NCBI GenBank assembly: GCA_947632565.1
Contig: CANRPT010000005.1
Span: 1-46,852 of the forward strand
DNA length: 46,852 bases
Source: an uncultured Bacilli bacterium
GTDB lineage: Bacteria > Bacillota_I > Bacilli_A > RF39 > UBA660
Direction of reading: 5' to 3'
Part shown: positions 37,043-45,279 of the stretch, in pieces
Layout: every line of letters starts with the position of its first letter
Numbering within the stretch: the first letter of the stretch is position 1
The notes under the pieces: generated by a model
Databases searched by the model: none
What the model was told of the DNA's origin: nothing
What the model saw: the letters and a program-made list of their open reading frames with translations, nothing else
Position numbers and translations under genes: made by a program

Positions 37043-37190
37043 ATGATTGTTGATTTAAAAAATAATAGCATCTATAGTAAATTAAAAGATATCTTTTTTT
37101 AGACAAGATGGAAAAAATGAATGCTGAAATCATCTTTACTTTATGAAATTGGTTAATCAAATTCAAACTGAAATAAAATCTCATGAATAA
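37043..37190 (+). pseudogene. Decayed small ORF
   Basis: ATG 37043 has AGGAGA 6 bases upstream, and 19 codons are open (MIVDLKNNSIYSK...) until a stop beside a seven-T run. Removing one T restores the frame through about 8 more codons, then a TGA and 17 further open codons to TAA 37190. This looks like a frameshifted and broken gene in a 450-base spacer; no family is recognisable. The rest of the spacer (37191-37391) is A/T-rich with no ORF and no strong hairpin. Confidence 0.35.
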
Positions 37191-37391
37191 GTATTGGAAA
37201 AAATACAATAAAATTAGCTAACCAGTAAGTAAGTTAAAATTAAAAGAATTTAAAATGATGAAATTAGATCAATAGTTAGTTTCCTTATCAAGAAATAAGT
37301 TATTAACTATTTTTTTGATTTTCTAATTTTTTCTATCCTTTTTCTTTAAAGTTTGATAGAATATATTTAGAATAGAGGAGGGTTAAGTAAT

Positions 37392-38405
37392 ATGTTTGAT
37401 GATTATCCGACCATTTATGAAACAACCATTAATGAGAATTTTATTTATTGGATTATTTTAGGAGTTATTTTGTTGATTTTACTTATTATTACTATTCTTT
37501 CTCTTGGAAAAATTTTTAAAAAAGCCAATCGCTCTGGGATTTCAGCATTGATTCCTTTTTATAACATTGTCGTTTTATTGGAGATTACCAATAAACCAAA
37601 ATATTATTTTATTTTTTATTTGATTCCAGGAATAAATTTATTATTTCATTTATTTACCATGTTTTCTCTTGCAAGATTATTTCGTAAAAGTAGGAATTTT
37701 GCTGTTGGTTTAACTATCCTTCCCTTTATATTTTATCCAATCTTAGCTTTTAGTGACAGTGAATATATAGGGATTAATTTGGCTGCTATGGAAGGAAAAT
37801 CAACAACAATCGATGTGCCAAAAGTTGTGGAAGAAGAGGAAGAAAGTCCAGTTGTTCATGAAGAACAGGATGAAGGAAGTAGAAATATTAATATTTCGAT
37901 TGGAGGAGGGGTTTATCAAAAAGATTACACCAACACCTTATTGCAGGTGGATAAAAAACAAACGATTTCTATGGAACCTACTAGTCCCAATAAACCAGAA
38001 AATGTAAAAAATTCATTCTTAATTTCTGAAGAAGAAACACTTGAGTCAGAACCAATGAGAAGTAATGAATCTGCTTTACAATTTCCAGAACCAATTTCTA
38101 TTTCTGAATCTAAATCAATTTCTAATGAAAGTAATTCCATTTCTTCTTTAGAAAATAAAAATCCACAACCGGTATCAGTAGAAAAAGAACAACCCACCAT
38201 CATTATACCAGCACCAATTGTTGCAAATCAAAATCCCACTCCAGTTTCTAATGTAGAAATCCAACAACCAGTTCTAGAACCTGCTAAAATAGAACCAGTA
38301 ATTCAAAGGGAAGAAACGGCTGGATATATTACTTGTCCAAAATGTGGTGCTAAAGTAAAAAGTGATGCTAGTACTTGTTTTCTTTGTGGGCATCCCCTTT
38401 CTTAA
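37392..38405 (+). CDS. DUF5684-type membrane protein with C-terminal zinc ribbon
   Basis: 337 residues. Three or four membrane helices lie in residues about 18-135, with the DUF5684 pattern IFKKANRSGISALIPFYNIVVLLEI and FYLIPGINLLF. A long disordered acidic, Ser/Pro-rich stretch (about 140-310) follows. The protein ends in a zinc ribbon, CPKCGAKVKSDASTCFLCGHP, with four Cys. The zinc ribbon side is probably cytoplasmic. GAGGAGGG before ATG 37392. Function unknown. Confidence 0.82.
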   Translation: MFDDYPTIYETTINENFIYWIILGVILLILLIITILSLGKIFKKANRSGISALIPFYNIVVLLEITNKPKYYFIFYLIPGINLLFHLFTMFSLARLFRKSRNFAVGLTILPFIFYPILAFSDSEYIGINLAAMEGKSTTIDVPKVVEEEEESPVVHEEQDEGSRNINISIGGGVYQKDYTNTLLQVDKKQTISMEPTSPNKPENVKNSFLISEEETLESEPMRSNESALQFPEPISISESKSISNESNSISSLENKNPQPVSVEKEQPTIIIPAPIVANQNPTPVSNVEIQQPVLEPAKIEPVIQREETAGYITCPKCGAKVKSDASTCFLCGHPLS

Positions 38406-38422
38406 AAAACAAAATCTACTTA

Positions 38423-38451
38423 TTGACAATTAGCAGATATTACGGTATCAT
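38423..38451 (+). promoter_or_regulatory. tRNA-Ser promoter
   Basis: TTGACA (38423-38428), 17-base spacer, TATCAT (38446-38451). An 8-bp inverted repeat (38439-38446 with 38476-38483) begins in the -10 region and ends just before the tRNA. Confidence 0.7.
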
Positions 38452-38484
38452 TATAACTACGGAAAGAGGAGTATCACCGTAATT

Positions 38485-38575
38485 GGAGACATACTCAAGA
38501 GGCCGAAGAGGCGCCCCTGCTAAGGGTGTAGGCCGGGCAACTGGCGCGAGGGTTCAAATCCCTCTGTCTCCGCCA
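38485..38575 (+). tRNA. tRNA-Ser (GCU)
   Basis: 91 bases, with the long variable arm of class II tRNAs (about 38528-38548). Acceptor GGAGACA/TGTCTCC, discriminator G, encoded CCA. The loop CTGCTAA gives anticodon GCT, reading AGC and AGT. Confidence 0.95.
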
Positions 38576-38628
38576 TATCGAAATGAAACTTCCATTTGTG
38601 AAGTTTTTTCTTTTTTGAGGAGATTTTC

Positions 38629-39324
38629 ATGGTAGAAGAAGTAAGAAATCAACTATTTTTAGAACAAGATTTATCTTATCAAAAATTTCATAGTAATTTG
38701 TGTCCCGGTATTACCAATATTATCGGTGTTAGGATACCGAAACTAAGAAAAATAGCTCAAAATTTATTAAAGCAAGATTACCGAATCTATTTAGAACAAG
38801 TAGAAAATATTTATTATGAAGAAACGATGATAGAAGGACTTATCATTGCTACTAGTAAAATTTCATTGGAAGAAAAATTCACTGATTTAAAAAGATTTGT
38901 TCCTAAAATTGATAATTGGGCTATCTGCGATACAGTATGTTCTAGTTTTCATTTCAAAAAAGAAGAACTATCTAAAGTATGGAATTTTTTAAAGCAATAT
39001 CAAAAAAGTAAAAAGGAATTTGAATTGCGTTTCTTGATTGTGATGATGATGGATTACTTTTTAATAGAAGAATATCAAGAACAAGTTTTAAGCATCATTG
39101 CGTCTATTTCTTGTGATTACTATTATACTAATATGGCTATTGCTTGGTTATTATCTATATTCTATACTAAAAATAAAAAAAGAATTGTTCTATTTTTAGA
39201 AGAAAGTCATCTTTCTTCCTTTGTTTATCAAAAAACAATTCAAAAGATTTTAGAATCCAATCGTGTTTCTAAAGAAGAAAAACAGATTATTAAAAATGTC
39301 GGAATAAAAGGACTTGAGTTTTAA
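38629..39324 (+). CDS. AlkD-like DNA alkylation repair protein
   Basis: 231 residues, GAGGAG before ATG 38629. All-helical, HEAT-like repeats with the AlkD pattern GVRIPKLRKIAQNLL, YYEETMIEGLIIA, IDNWAICDTVCSSF and ELRFLIVMMMDYF. AlkD glycosylases excise positively charged alkylated purines. The Trp and Asp of NWAICD are kept. Many relatives in this size class have not been tested. Confidence 0.85.
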   Translation: MVEEVRNQLFLEQDLSYQKFHSNLCPGITNIIGVRIPKLRKIAQNLLKQDYRIYLEQVENIYYEETMIEGLIIATSKISLEEKFTDLKRFVPKIDNWAICDTVCSSFHFKKEELSKVWNFLKQYQKSKKEFELRFLIVMMMDYFLIEEYQEQVLSIIASISCDYYYTNMAIAWLLSIFYTKNKKRIVLFLEESHLSSFVYQKTIQKILESNRVSKEEKQIIKNVGIKGLEF

Positions 39325-39365
39325 GCAATTTTTATTTATAATGAAATTATCTAGGATGTGATAAA

Positions 39366-39524
39366 GTGTTAAATAATAAAGGGTTTGCAGCATCTATTAT
39401 TTTATATTCTATTGCTGCTGTTGTTGTAGTTGTATTATTATTAATTGTTGCTGTAGATAGAGCAGCTATTAACAATACTGGAAATATGTCAGAAGACATT
39501 AAACAACAAGTTAGTGGACTATAG
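39366..39524 (+). CDS. Small pilin-like membrane protein (52 aa)
   Basis: The frame GTG 39366 to TAG 39524 encodes 52 residues, with GGATGTGAT about 7 bases upstream. An N-terminal MLNNKGFAASIILYS precedes a long hydrophobic helix (residues about 7-30) and a short polar tail. The Lys-Gly-Phe before the helix resembles type IV prepilin N-termini, but the protein has no globular head. It ends in a palindromic terminator overlapping its stop codon, so it is its own unit upstream of sigG. Confidence 0.6.
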   Translation: MLNNKGFAASIILYSIAAVVVVVLLLIVAVDRAAINNTGNMSEDIKQQVSGL

Positions 39525-39548
39525 AAGGAATTCCTTCTTTTTCTTTTG
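39523..39548 (+). terminator. Palindromic terminator after the small pilin-like gene
   Basis: A perfect 16-base palindrome (39523-39538, AGAAGG and CCTTCT arms) overlaps the stop codon and is followed by TTTTCTTTT. Confidence 0.7.
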
Positions 39549-39596
39549 TATAAAAAAGCATTTTTTCTCCCTAAATAAAGGTGAAAGGAGAAAAAA

Positions 39597-40373
39597 ATGG
39601 CACGTCATAAAGTAGAAATTAGTGGCGTGAATACTGCGGATATGAAAGTATTATCTAGTGAAGAGAATGAAAGACTATTTCAGGAAATGAAAAATGGGAA
39701 TTCCTTTGCTAGAGAAGAATTAATTCAAGGAAATTTAAAGCTAGTGCTAAGTATCATCAAAAAATTTAATCATCGAAATGAAAATTTAGATGATTTATTT
39801 CAAGTAGGTTGTATTGGTTTAGTAAAAGCAATTGATCATTTTGATTTAAGTTATGATGTTAAATTATCTACTTATGCAGTTCCTATGATTTTAGGCGAGG
39901 TAAAACGATATTTAAGAGATAATGGTAGTTTAAGAGTAAGTCGCTCTTTAAAAGATTTGGCTTATCATGTATTAAGACAAAAAGAAGAATTAACCAAAAA
40001 ATTAGGAAGAGAAGCATCTATTGAAGAAGTTTCAGAAGAATTAGGAGTATCGAGTTTAGATGCTATCACTGCGCTAGATGCAATGAAGAGTCCAGTAAGT
40101 ATATTTGAACCTATTTATAACGATGGTGGCGATACCATTTATCTTTATGATCAAATCGAAGATAAAAGATTGAAAGAAAAGGATTTAGATGTGGATTTAG
40201 CAATCACAGATGCAATTCGTGATTTAGATTCTAGAGAACGTTATATTATTGAAGAACGTTATATTACTGGAAAAACGCAGATGGAAATTGCCAGTGAATT
40301 AGGAATTAGTCAGGCCCAGATTTCAAGACTTGAAAAAAATGCAATTCATACCTTAAAGAAAACTTTAAAATAG
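39597..40373 (+). CDS. sigG: Forespore sigma factor SigG
   Basis: 258 residues, close to the 260 of Bacillus SigG. It opens MARHKVEISGVNTADMKVLS, equivalent to the SigG-specific N-terminus, and keeps NLKLVLSIIKKFNHRNENLDDLFQVGCIGLVKAIDHFD in region 2. Regions 3 (YLRDNGSLRVSRSLKDLAY) and 4 (TGKTQMEIASELGISQAQISRLEKNAI) follow. It directs late forespore transcription. SigF is close in sequence, but the N-terminus favours SigG. AAAGGAG precedes ATG 39597. Its presence argues that the organism can sporulate or did so recently. Confidence 0.9.
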   Translation: MARHKVEISGVNTADMKVLSSEENERLFQEMKNGNSFAREELIQGNLKLVLSIIKKFNHRNENLDDLFQVGCIGLVKAIDHFDLSYDVKLSTYAVPMILGEVKRYLRDNGSLRVSRSLKDLAYHVLRQKEELTKKLGREASIEEVSEELGVSSLDAITALDAMKSPVSIFEPIYNDGGDTIYLYDQIEDKRLKEKDLDVDLAITDAIRDLDSRERYIIEERYITGKTQMEIASELGISQAQISRLEKNAIHTLKKTLK

Positions 40374-40422
40374 AACATGTATTTCTTATCTTTTTCCTTC
40401 ATATACTTCTGTAGGTGGTTAT

Positions 40423-40656
40423 ATGAGGTTATCAGACTTGCAAAATAAAGATATAGTTGATATGAATGATGGAAGAAATATAGGTAATATCATTGATGTT
40501 AACATTGATGCATCGACAGGAAATATTGTTTCGTTTATTATTGAACCAAATAAAAATTTTTTTAAATTTTTTAATCGGGGAACGGATACAGAAATCAAAT
40601 GGCATAGTATTACGAAAATTGGAGAAGATGTCATTTTAGTAAAGTTAGGGCTTTAA
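40423..40656 (+). CDS. YlmC/YmxH family PRC-barrel protein
   Basis: 77 residues, ATG 40423 after a GTAGGTGG ribosome-binding site. The whole protein is a small PRC-type beta barrel (MRLSDLQNKDIVDMNDGRNIGNIIDVNID...WHSITKIGEDVILV), matching YlmC/YmxH proteins linked to sporulation. In Bacillus ylmC lies near sigG, as here. Its last bases overlap the end of a possible minus-strand small ORF. Confidence 0.88.
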   Translation: MRLSDLQNKDIVDMNDGRNIGNIIDVNIDASTGNIVSFIIEPNKNFFKFFNRGTDTEIKWHSITKIGEDVILVKLGL

Positions 40657-40763
40657 AAAAGGATTTTATCCCAATACTTTTTAGACACCAATATTGATAT
40701 CAATATTACGAATATTGTTAAAAGGCCAAGTAAACAGAAAAGAATGCTAGTTTTATCTAACAT
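40653..40763 (-). CDS. Putative small membrane peptide (36 aa)
   Basis: On the minus strand ATG 40763 opens 36 codons ending in TAA. The start overlaps the stop of the Rpn-like nuclease gene by 7 bases, with a modest GAGAAAG ribosome-binding site, so translational coupling is possible. The peptide has one long hydrophobic helix (residues about 7-26) and a charged/aromatic tail (SKKYWDKILF), a shape seen in small membrane toxins and regulators. An 18-base perfect palindrome (40690-40707) lies within it. No family match can be claimed. Confidence 0.42.
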   Translation of the reverse strand: MLDKTSILFCLLGLLTIFVILISILVSKKYWDKILF

Positions 40764-41599
40764 TCTTTCTCTTTTAAATTTTGAATTTCTAGTAGTGTTA
40801 AACCTGTACATTCAGAAATTGTTTTCCTATCTAGTCCTTTTTTTAACATTTGTTTTGCAATTTCCAATTTTTCTTGTGTAATACCTTTTTCTAATCCTTC
40901 TTCATAAGAATCTTTTCGTATAGAATTTTCTTCTTTTTTTCTCACTGCTTCATGATCATAGGCATAGATAAACTCTTCATCCATCGCTAATCTCTCCAAT
41001 TCTTCGATAATTTCTAAATCTCTGGAATTCTTCGTAGCTTTTCTCATTTCTTCATAACTTTCTTTTTGAAATAAAGAAAGTCTGATATCAATTTCATTAT
41101 TATCATAACATAAATTTTTGAATTCTGGTAAATAAATTTCAAAACTTTCAATATCTTCTATGACATCTTGAAGATGAGGTTCCATGAATAAATAATGAAC
41201 TTCTTTTACTTTTGGAACTTTTTGATAAGAATAGTTATTGAATAGAATGAGTTTTGTTTCCATTGGATGATAGTTTTCTCCTGTTTCAAACCTGTTACCA
41301 GCGATACGATATAAGTAACTATAATTTTTAATTCTTAAATGTTGATAATAAGAATCATTCATTTCTATAATAACGATCGTATCATCTTTCTTTAAGACTA
41401 AATCCATCCGATAATCTTTGATTTGATTTCCGGTATTTACTTCATTATCCACAAGTTCAAAACCAGATAAATCAAGACCACATTTTTCTAAGATAATTTC
41501 ATCGAACCAGGGTTTCAACTTCGGATTCTTATAAAGGTACTTAAAGGTAGTATCACTACAGAGTTTCACAAATCTTACTTTTTCTTTTAATTTAGTCAT
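40757..41599 (-). CDS. Rpn/PD-(D/E)xK family nuclease-like protein
   Basis: 280 residues from ATG 41599, which has AAAGGAG 4 bases upstream; the longer GTG start at 41638 has no well-placed site. The N-terminal region fits Rpn/transposase_31 proteins: FVKLCSDTTFKYLYKN, KDYRMDLVLKKDDTIVIIEMNDSYYQHLRIKNYSYLYRI. The nuclease core has Asp in RMDL and Glu-x-Asn in IEMND, where Glu-x-Gln/Lys is usual. The C-terminus (EEGLEKGITQEKLEIAKQMLKKGLDRKTI) is the typical helical tail. Relatives promote RecA-independent recombination. It stands alone as an accessory gene. Confidence 0.82.
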   Translation of the reverse strand: MTKLKEKVRFVKLCSDTTFKYLYKNPKLKPWFDEIILEKCGLDLSGFELVDNEVNTGNQIKDYRMDLVLKKDDTIVIIEMNDSYYQHLRIKNYSYLYRIAGNRFETGENYHPMETKLILFNNYSYQKVPKVKEVHYLFMEPHLQDVIEDIESFEIYLPEFKNLCYDNNEIDIRLSLFQKESYEEMRKATKNSRDLEIIEELERLAMDEEFIYAYDHEAVRKKEENSIRKDSYEEGLEKGITQEKLEIAKQMLKKGLDRKTISECTGLTLLEIQNLKEKEC

Positions 41600-41639
41600 A
41601 TAACTCCTTTCGTTTTTAGACGATAAATACTTTTTCACC

Positions 41640-42048
41640 CCCTATCTTTATTTATCCTCCTATAGTATTATTTGAAAAAAATTGAAAATGACTAAAAAAA
41701 TCGAAAAAAAGTTGAAAAAAACTGACAATTATATATAGGTTTACAGTTGATTTTACACTCAAGATGATCATACTTCCTTTTGACAAAAATGTTGAGTGAA
41801 AAAGATAAAAAATAGGAAGATGTAAAGGATGAAAATTAATATCTAGTATTTTAATGAATGATTACTGCAATTGATAAATTATAAAAAAGAAGCAAGTAAT
41901 GATAATACTATAGCAACAAAATAGTTTCCTTTTATTTATGATGAGAAGATAGACAATAAAATAGTAATTCTAATGAAAAACATTTTTTAATTCTTGTCAA
42001 AATGTGTAAATTAATTTGAATTTTTACTTACTCATTTCGAATTTATTA
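41640..42048. other. A/T-rich spacer without recognisable genes
   Basis: Between the Rpn-like gene and the ylmH promoter I see only very short frames on both strands. A 7-bp inverted repeat (CACTCAA near 41755, TTGAGTG near 41790) is the only structure noticed. No RNA gene or terminator is clear. Confidence 0.5.
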
Positions 42049-42054
42049 TATAAT
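42049..42054 (+). promoter_or_regulatory. -10 box of ylmH
   Basis: TATAAT 16 bases before the ATG at 42070; the -35 region (TTTACT) is weak. The box lies inside the longer open frame from 42016, which excludes that longer start. Confidence 0.55.
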
Positions 42055-42069
42055 AATGATGGGGATTAT

Positions 42070-42813
42070 ATGATAAGGGATAGTTATAATAGTCAATATA
42101 CAAAATTAGATAAAATTTTAATTTCTCATGTTGTGGAACTTTATGAGAAGTATCAAACTACTAAGAAAAGTTTTACAACCAATTTTTTGAATCCGAGAGA
42201 AATTAAGCTTGTTACATCTTATCTAAAAAAAGAGAAGATTCCATATTCCATCTATGAACCATCCCCTTTCTTAGAAAAAAAGGTGATTTATTTTGGTACT
42301 TATCAAGATTTTGTAACAATCTATCACATACAATTTCAAGAACCTATTACCCATTCTCAAATTTTAGGAACCTTATTTTCCTTAGGATTAAATGAAGATT
42401 GCATAGGAGATATCATTGTAGAAAAAGACGCTTTTTATTATACTAATTTGAGTAAATTCAATTCTTTTTTAGAAGAAAATTTAAAAATTATAAATCGTAG
42501 CCTTCTTACCTTAGAAAAAGTAGAAGAAATTCATTTAGAAGAAGAGCATTTTGAAAAAGAAACCATTTTAGTAAGTAGTATGAGATTAGATCATATCGTT
42601 AGTAAAATTACAGGAAAAAGTAGAAGTCAAGTTATTATGATGCTATCAGAACAAATGATTTTTTGGAATTATGAAGAAGCAAAAAACTCTAGTGTATTTT
42701 TAAAAGAAGGAGATATTTTATCGATTCGAAGAGTGGGAAAATTTAAAATAGGAAAAATTGTAGGTTCTACTAAAAAGGATAAAATGATTTTAGAAATAGA
42801 AAAATATAAGTAG
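42070..42813 (+). CDS. ylmH: YlmH-type S4-domain RNA-binding protein
   Basis: 247 residues from ATG 42070. The N-terminal two-thirds carry the YlmH alpha/beta module (FLNPREIKLVTSYLKKEKIPY, ILGTLFSLGLNEDCIGDI). The C-terminal S4 domain (about 180-235) reads SSMRLDHIVSKITGKSRSQVIMML...LKEGDILSIRRVGKFKIG. In Bacilli YlmH binds stalled 50S subunits in ribosome-associated quality control and belongs to the ylm division gene group. The leader is only a few bases long. Confidence 0.9.
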   Translation: MIRDSYNSQYTKLDKILISHVVELYEKYQTTKKSFTTNFLNPREIKLVTSYLKKEKIPYSIYEPSPFLEKKVIYFGTYQDFVTIYHIQFQEPITHSQILGTLFSLGLNEDCIGDIIVEKDAFYYTNLSKFNSFLEENLKIINRSLLTLEKVEEIHLEEEHFEKETILVSSMRLDHIVSKITGKSRSQVIMMLSEQMIFWNYEEAKNSSVFLKEGDILSIRRVGKFKIGKIVGSTKKDKMILEIEKYK

Positions 42814-42824
42814 TGGTGATTCGT

Positions 42825-43508
42825 ATGAAAAAAATAATGAATTATTTCATGATATTATTATTAATTAATCCAATTGTTGTAATGGCGGAAGAAACAGAGG
42901 AACAAACTGAAGTAGAAGAAGCAAAAACTGAAATTGTTACTTTAGCAAAATGTGTAGATGGAGATACTGCCCATTTTAAAGATCAAGAAGGAAAAGAGTT
43001 TACTGCTAGATTTTTAGCAGTAGATACTCCAGAATCTGTTCATCCAACGAAAGAAGTAGAACCTTTTGGAAAAGAAGCAAGTGAATATACTTGTACTACT
43101 TTAACCAATGCAACAGAAATACGTCTAGAATATGATTTCAATAGTGATGAGGAAGACTTATATGGAAGAAGATTAGTGTGGGTATTTGTAGATGATATAT
43201 TACTTCAGAAATCTCTAGTGGAATTAGGATATGCAGAAGTAACCTATCTCTATGGAGATTATAAATATACACCAATGTTGCAAGATAAAGAATCCGTAGC
43301 CAAAGCAAGTAAAATAGGGATTTGGTCTGATGAATTAACTTCATCCCAAGAAGAAAATAATACAAAAGAAGAGGTAAAAATAGAAGATACTAATACAGAG
43401 AAAAAAGGCTTTTTGGATAAAATAGTTGATCAATTATTAGCATCTATTATGGATTTTATTGATGATTTATTAGAAAAATTATTAAAAATGATTGAAGATA
43501 TGCTATAA
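42825..43508 (+). CDS. Secreted thermonuclease-like protein
   Basis: 227 residues from ATG 42825 (GTGGTGAT upstream). Signal peptide at residues 1-21, cleaved near VMA-EET. The nuclease domain (about 35-165) has the staphylococcal-nuclease catalytic set: Arg62, Asp67, Glu70 in RFLAVDTPES, and Arg115 in GRRLVW, with spacings equal to the type enzyme (one residue longer before the last). A C-terminal amphipathic helix (about 195-227) could hold the protein at the membrane. It degrades DNA or RNA outside the cell using calcium. Confidence 0.92.
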   Translation: MKKIMNYFMILLLINPIVVMAEETEEQTEVEEAKTEIVTLAKCVDGDTAHFKDQEGKEFTARFLAVDTPESVHPTKEVEPFGKEASEYTCTTLTNATEIRLEYDFNSDEEDLYGRRLVWVFVDDILLQKSLVELGYAEVTYLYGDYKYTPMLQDKESVAKASKIGIWSDELTSSQEENNTKEEVKIEDTNTEKKGFLDKIVDQLLASIMDFIDDLLEKLLKMIEDML

Positions 43509-43531
43509 TTTTTCTAAGGATGAGTGATTGT

Positions 43532-43972
43532 ATGAAAAAGAAAAAATCTGTTTATGAAAAAGTATTAGAATTTAAACAAAAATATCCGATGAGTGTTTGC
43601 TTTCGATTAGAAAAAAATGCAGAAATTGTTGAAAAGCATTTAAATCCAGATGAAAATATTTTATATATTTTTGCAGCACAAAAGAATAATAATCCTTTTG
43701 ATATCTTTTCAACTGCAGTCATTGCTTTAACAGATAAAAGATTATTAATTGGCAGAAAAAGAGTGGTATTTGGTTATTTCTTAGATTCTATTACTCCAGA
43801 GTTATTTAATGATTTAAAGGTATTATCTGGCATAATTTGGGGTAAAATTCATATTGATACAGCAAAAGAATTTATTACGTTATCTAATATTGATAAGAGA
43901 GCTTTACCAGAAATAGAAACGATGATTACTTCTTATATGATGAAGGAAAAACAAAAATTAAGAGGAATCTAA
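43532..43972 (+). CDS. Bacterial PH-domain-like protein (146 aa)
   Basis: 146 residues from ATG 43532 (AAGGATGAGTGAT upstream; ATG 43520 lies inside that site). Residues about 40-115 look like a bacterial pleckstrin-homology domain, with the strand pair IALTDKRLLIGRKR. No membrane helix. The call is by strand pattern only and the ligand is unknown. It is tightly packed between the nuclease gene and an unknown anchored protein. Confidence 0.65.
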   Translation: MKKKKSVYEKVLEFKQKYPMSVCFRLEKNAEIVEKHLNPDENILYIFAAQKNNNPFDIFSTAVIALTDKRLLIGRKRVVFGYFLDSITPELFNDLKVLSGIIWGKIHIDTAKEFITLSNIDKRALPEIETMITSYMMKEKQKLRGI

Positions 43973-44002
43973 AAAACTTTTTAGAAAGATGGAGGTAATA
44001 AT

Positions 44003-45235
44003 TTGAAAAAATCAATTTCTATATTAATTTTATTAATTTTATTATTTTTCGCTTTTCAATGGGGAATGAATTATTTTAAAGAAGAACATGAAATTACTTA
44101 TCAGGTGTTTTTAGATAGTGAAGCATATGAAGTAAAGGAAAAGTATCAAAAAGATTATTATGATGTAGTAATTCAAAGTGGGGAAAATATCTTTTATTTT
44201 ACTTTTCCAAATGAATTTAATAAACAAAAGAAAATTGTAGAAAAAGTAGAATACAAGGTAGAAAATGAAAAAAGTTGTATGTATCCAGTCTTAGAAAATG
44301 AAAAAACTTCCTATATACAGTGTTTAGAAAATGGGAATAGATATACTAGTTTCTCTTATCCAGATTCTAATTTTGTAGCTAGTTTTCTTGCAGATTTAAC
44401 AGAAAAAGGATACTCAGTATCTAAAACATTAGATTTAGAAAATACGAAAGTAGTAGGTGCTACTACCATTTATTCAAATGATTTATTAGATAGTGATACA
44501 GTTACTTTATGGAATTATAAAGGTATTGATATTGCCCGAAAGCAGGATTCTACTAGTAAAAACGTAAATAGTTTTGATATTTATGAAAATAAACATGGAA
44601 TTTTAGTAGGAAAATATTATGTTATACCAGAATATCAAAATAGTAAATTACTAGAATTTAAGAAACTTAATAGGATTGATTTAGAAAGTAACGAAATAGA
44701 GAAAATAGATTTAGGTTATACATTATCTAGTAGTACTTATGTAAATGGAGTAGTAGATGGAAAACTATATTTTACGGACCCTTCTAATTTGCTACAAATA
44801 GAAGTAAATTTAGAAAAGAAGAATGCTAGGTTAATTGGAAGTGTAGATATTGGAGGGCAAATTTATCATGGTAGTTGGGAAAACGCTAATATTTATGATT
44901 TTCAAAATAATCAAATTCTATTTACAGAAGAAGTAGATTTTAGTCCAATTCAAAATTATTCTTATAGTAGTGCTTTTGAAAGTGAAAATAGTTATTATTT
45001 CTATCAAGAAAATGGTAATTTCTATCGAGTTATAAAAAATCATTTAGAAAATCCTATTTTATTATTCCAACAATCTTCTATCAATAATGTGGTATTAGTA
45101 GGAGATACAATTTATTATGTAAGTGGTGATACTTTATATTATTTTGAAAAAGAAGTAGGGAGTATTCCTATTTTGAAAAATAATGAATTGCGTTATAATA
45201 CTTTTAATCGTATTAGTGTTTATCGAAAATCGTAA
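44003..45235 (+). CDS. Membrane-anchored hypothetical protein (410 aa)
   Basis: 410 residues from TTG 44003, with GGAGG 8 bases upstream. One N-terminal membrane helix (about 4-22), then an all-beta-looking extracellular part with repeated NxYYF, GxxYF and DTIYYVSGDTLYYF motifs, possibly a beta propeller. Only a few Cys. No family recognised. It follows the PH-like gene by 30 bases, so it is co-transcribed. Confidence 0.72.
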   Translation: MKKSISILILLILLFFAFQWGMNYFKEEHEITYQVFLDSEAYEVKEKYQKDYYDVVIQSGENIFYFTFPNEFNKQKKIVEKVEYKVENEKSCMYPVLENEKTSYIQCLENGNRYTSFSYPDSNFVASFLADLTEKGYSVSKTLDLENTKVVGATTIYSNDLLDSDTVTLWNYKGIDIARKQDSTSKNVNSFDIYENKHGILVGKYYVIPEYQNSKLLEFKKLNRIDLESNEIEKIDLGYTLSSSTYVNGVVDGKLYFTDPSNLLQIEVNLEKKNARLIGSVDIGGQIYHGSWENANIYDFQNNQILFTEEVDFSPIQNYSYSSAFESENSYYFYQENGNFYRVIKNHLENPILLFQQSSINNVVLVGDTIYYVSGDTLYYFEKEVGSIPILKNNELRYNTFNRISVYRKS

Positions 45236-45279
45236 TGATTTTCTTTTTTTTTCATATATTGGGTAGTAGGAGGGATTTT

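Noticed and set aside
39540-39596. SigF-type promoter upstream of sigG.
   Set aside because: A GTATA-like -35 exists but no matching GG-rich -10 at the right distance could be seen.
40690-40707. An 18-base perfect palindrome, considered as a binding site or mobile-element end.
   Set aside because: It lies inside the candidate small ORF, is made of A/T-rich repeats, and has no second copy in the window.
41700-42015. A/T-rich run between the Rpn-like gene and ylmH considered as a replication origin or small RNA locus.
   Set aside because: No DnaA-box cluster, terminator, promoter pair or stable fold could be seen; only a short 7-bp inverted repeat.
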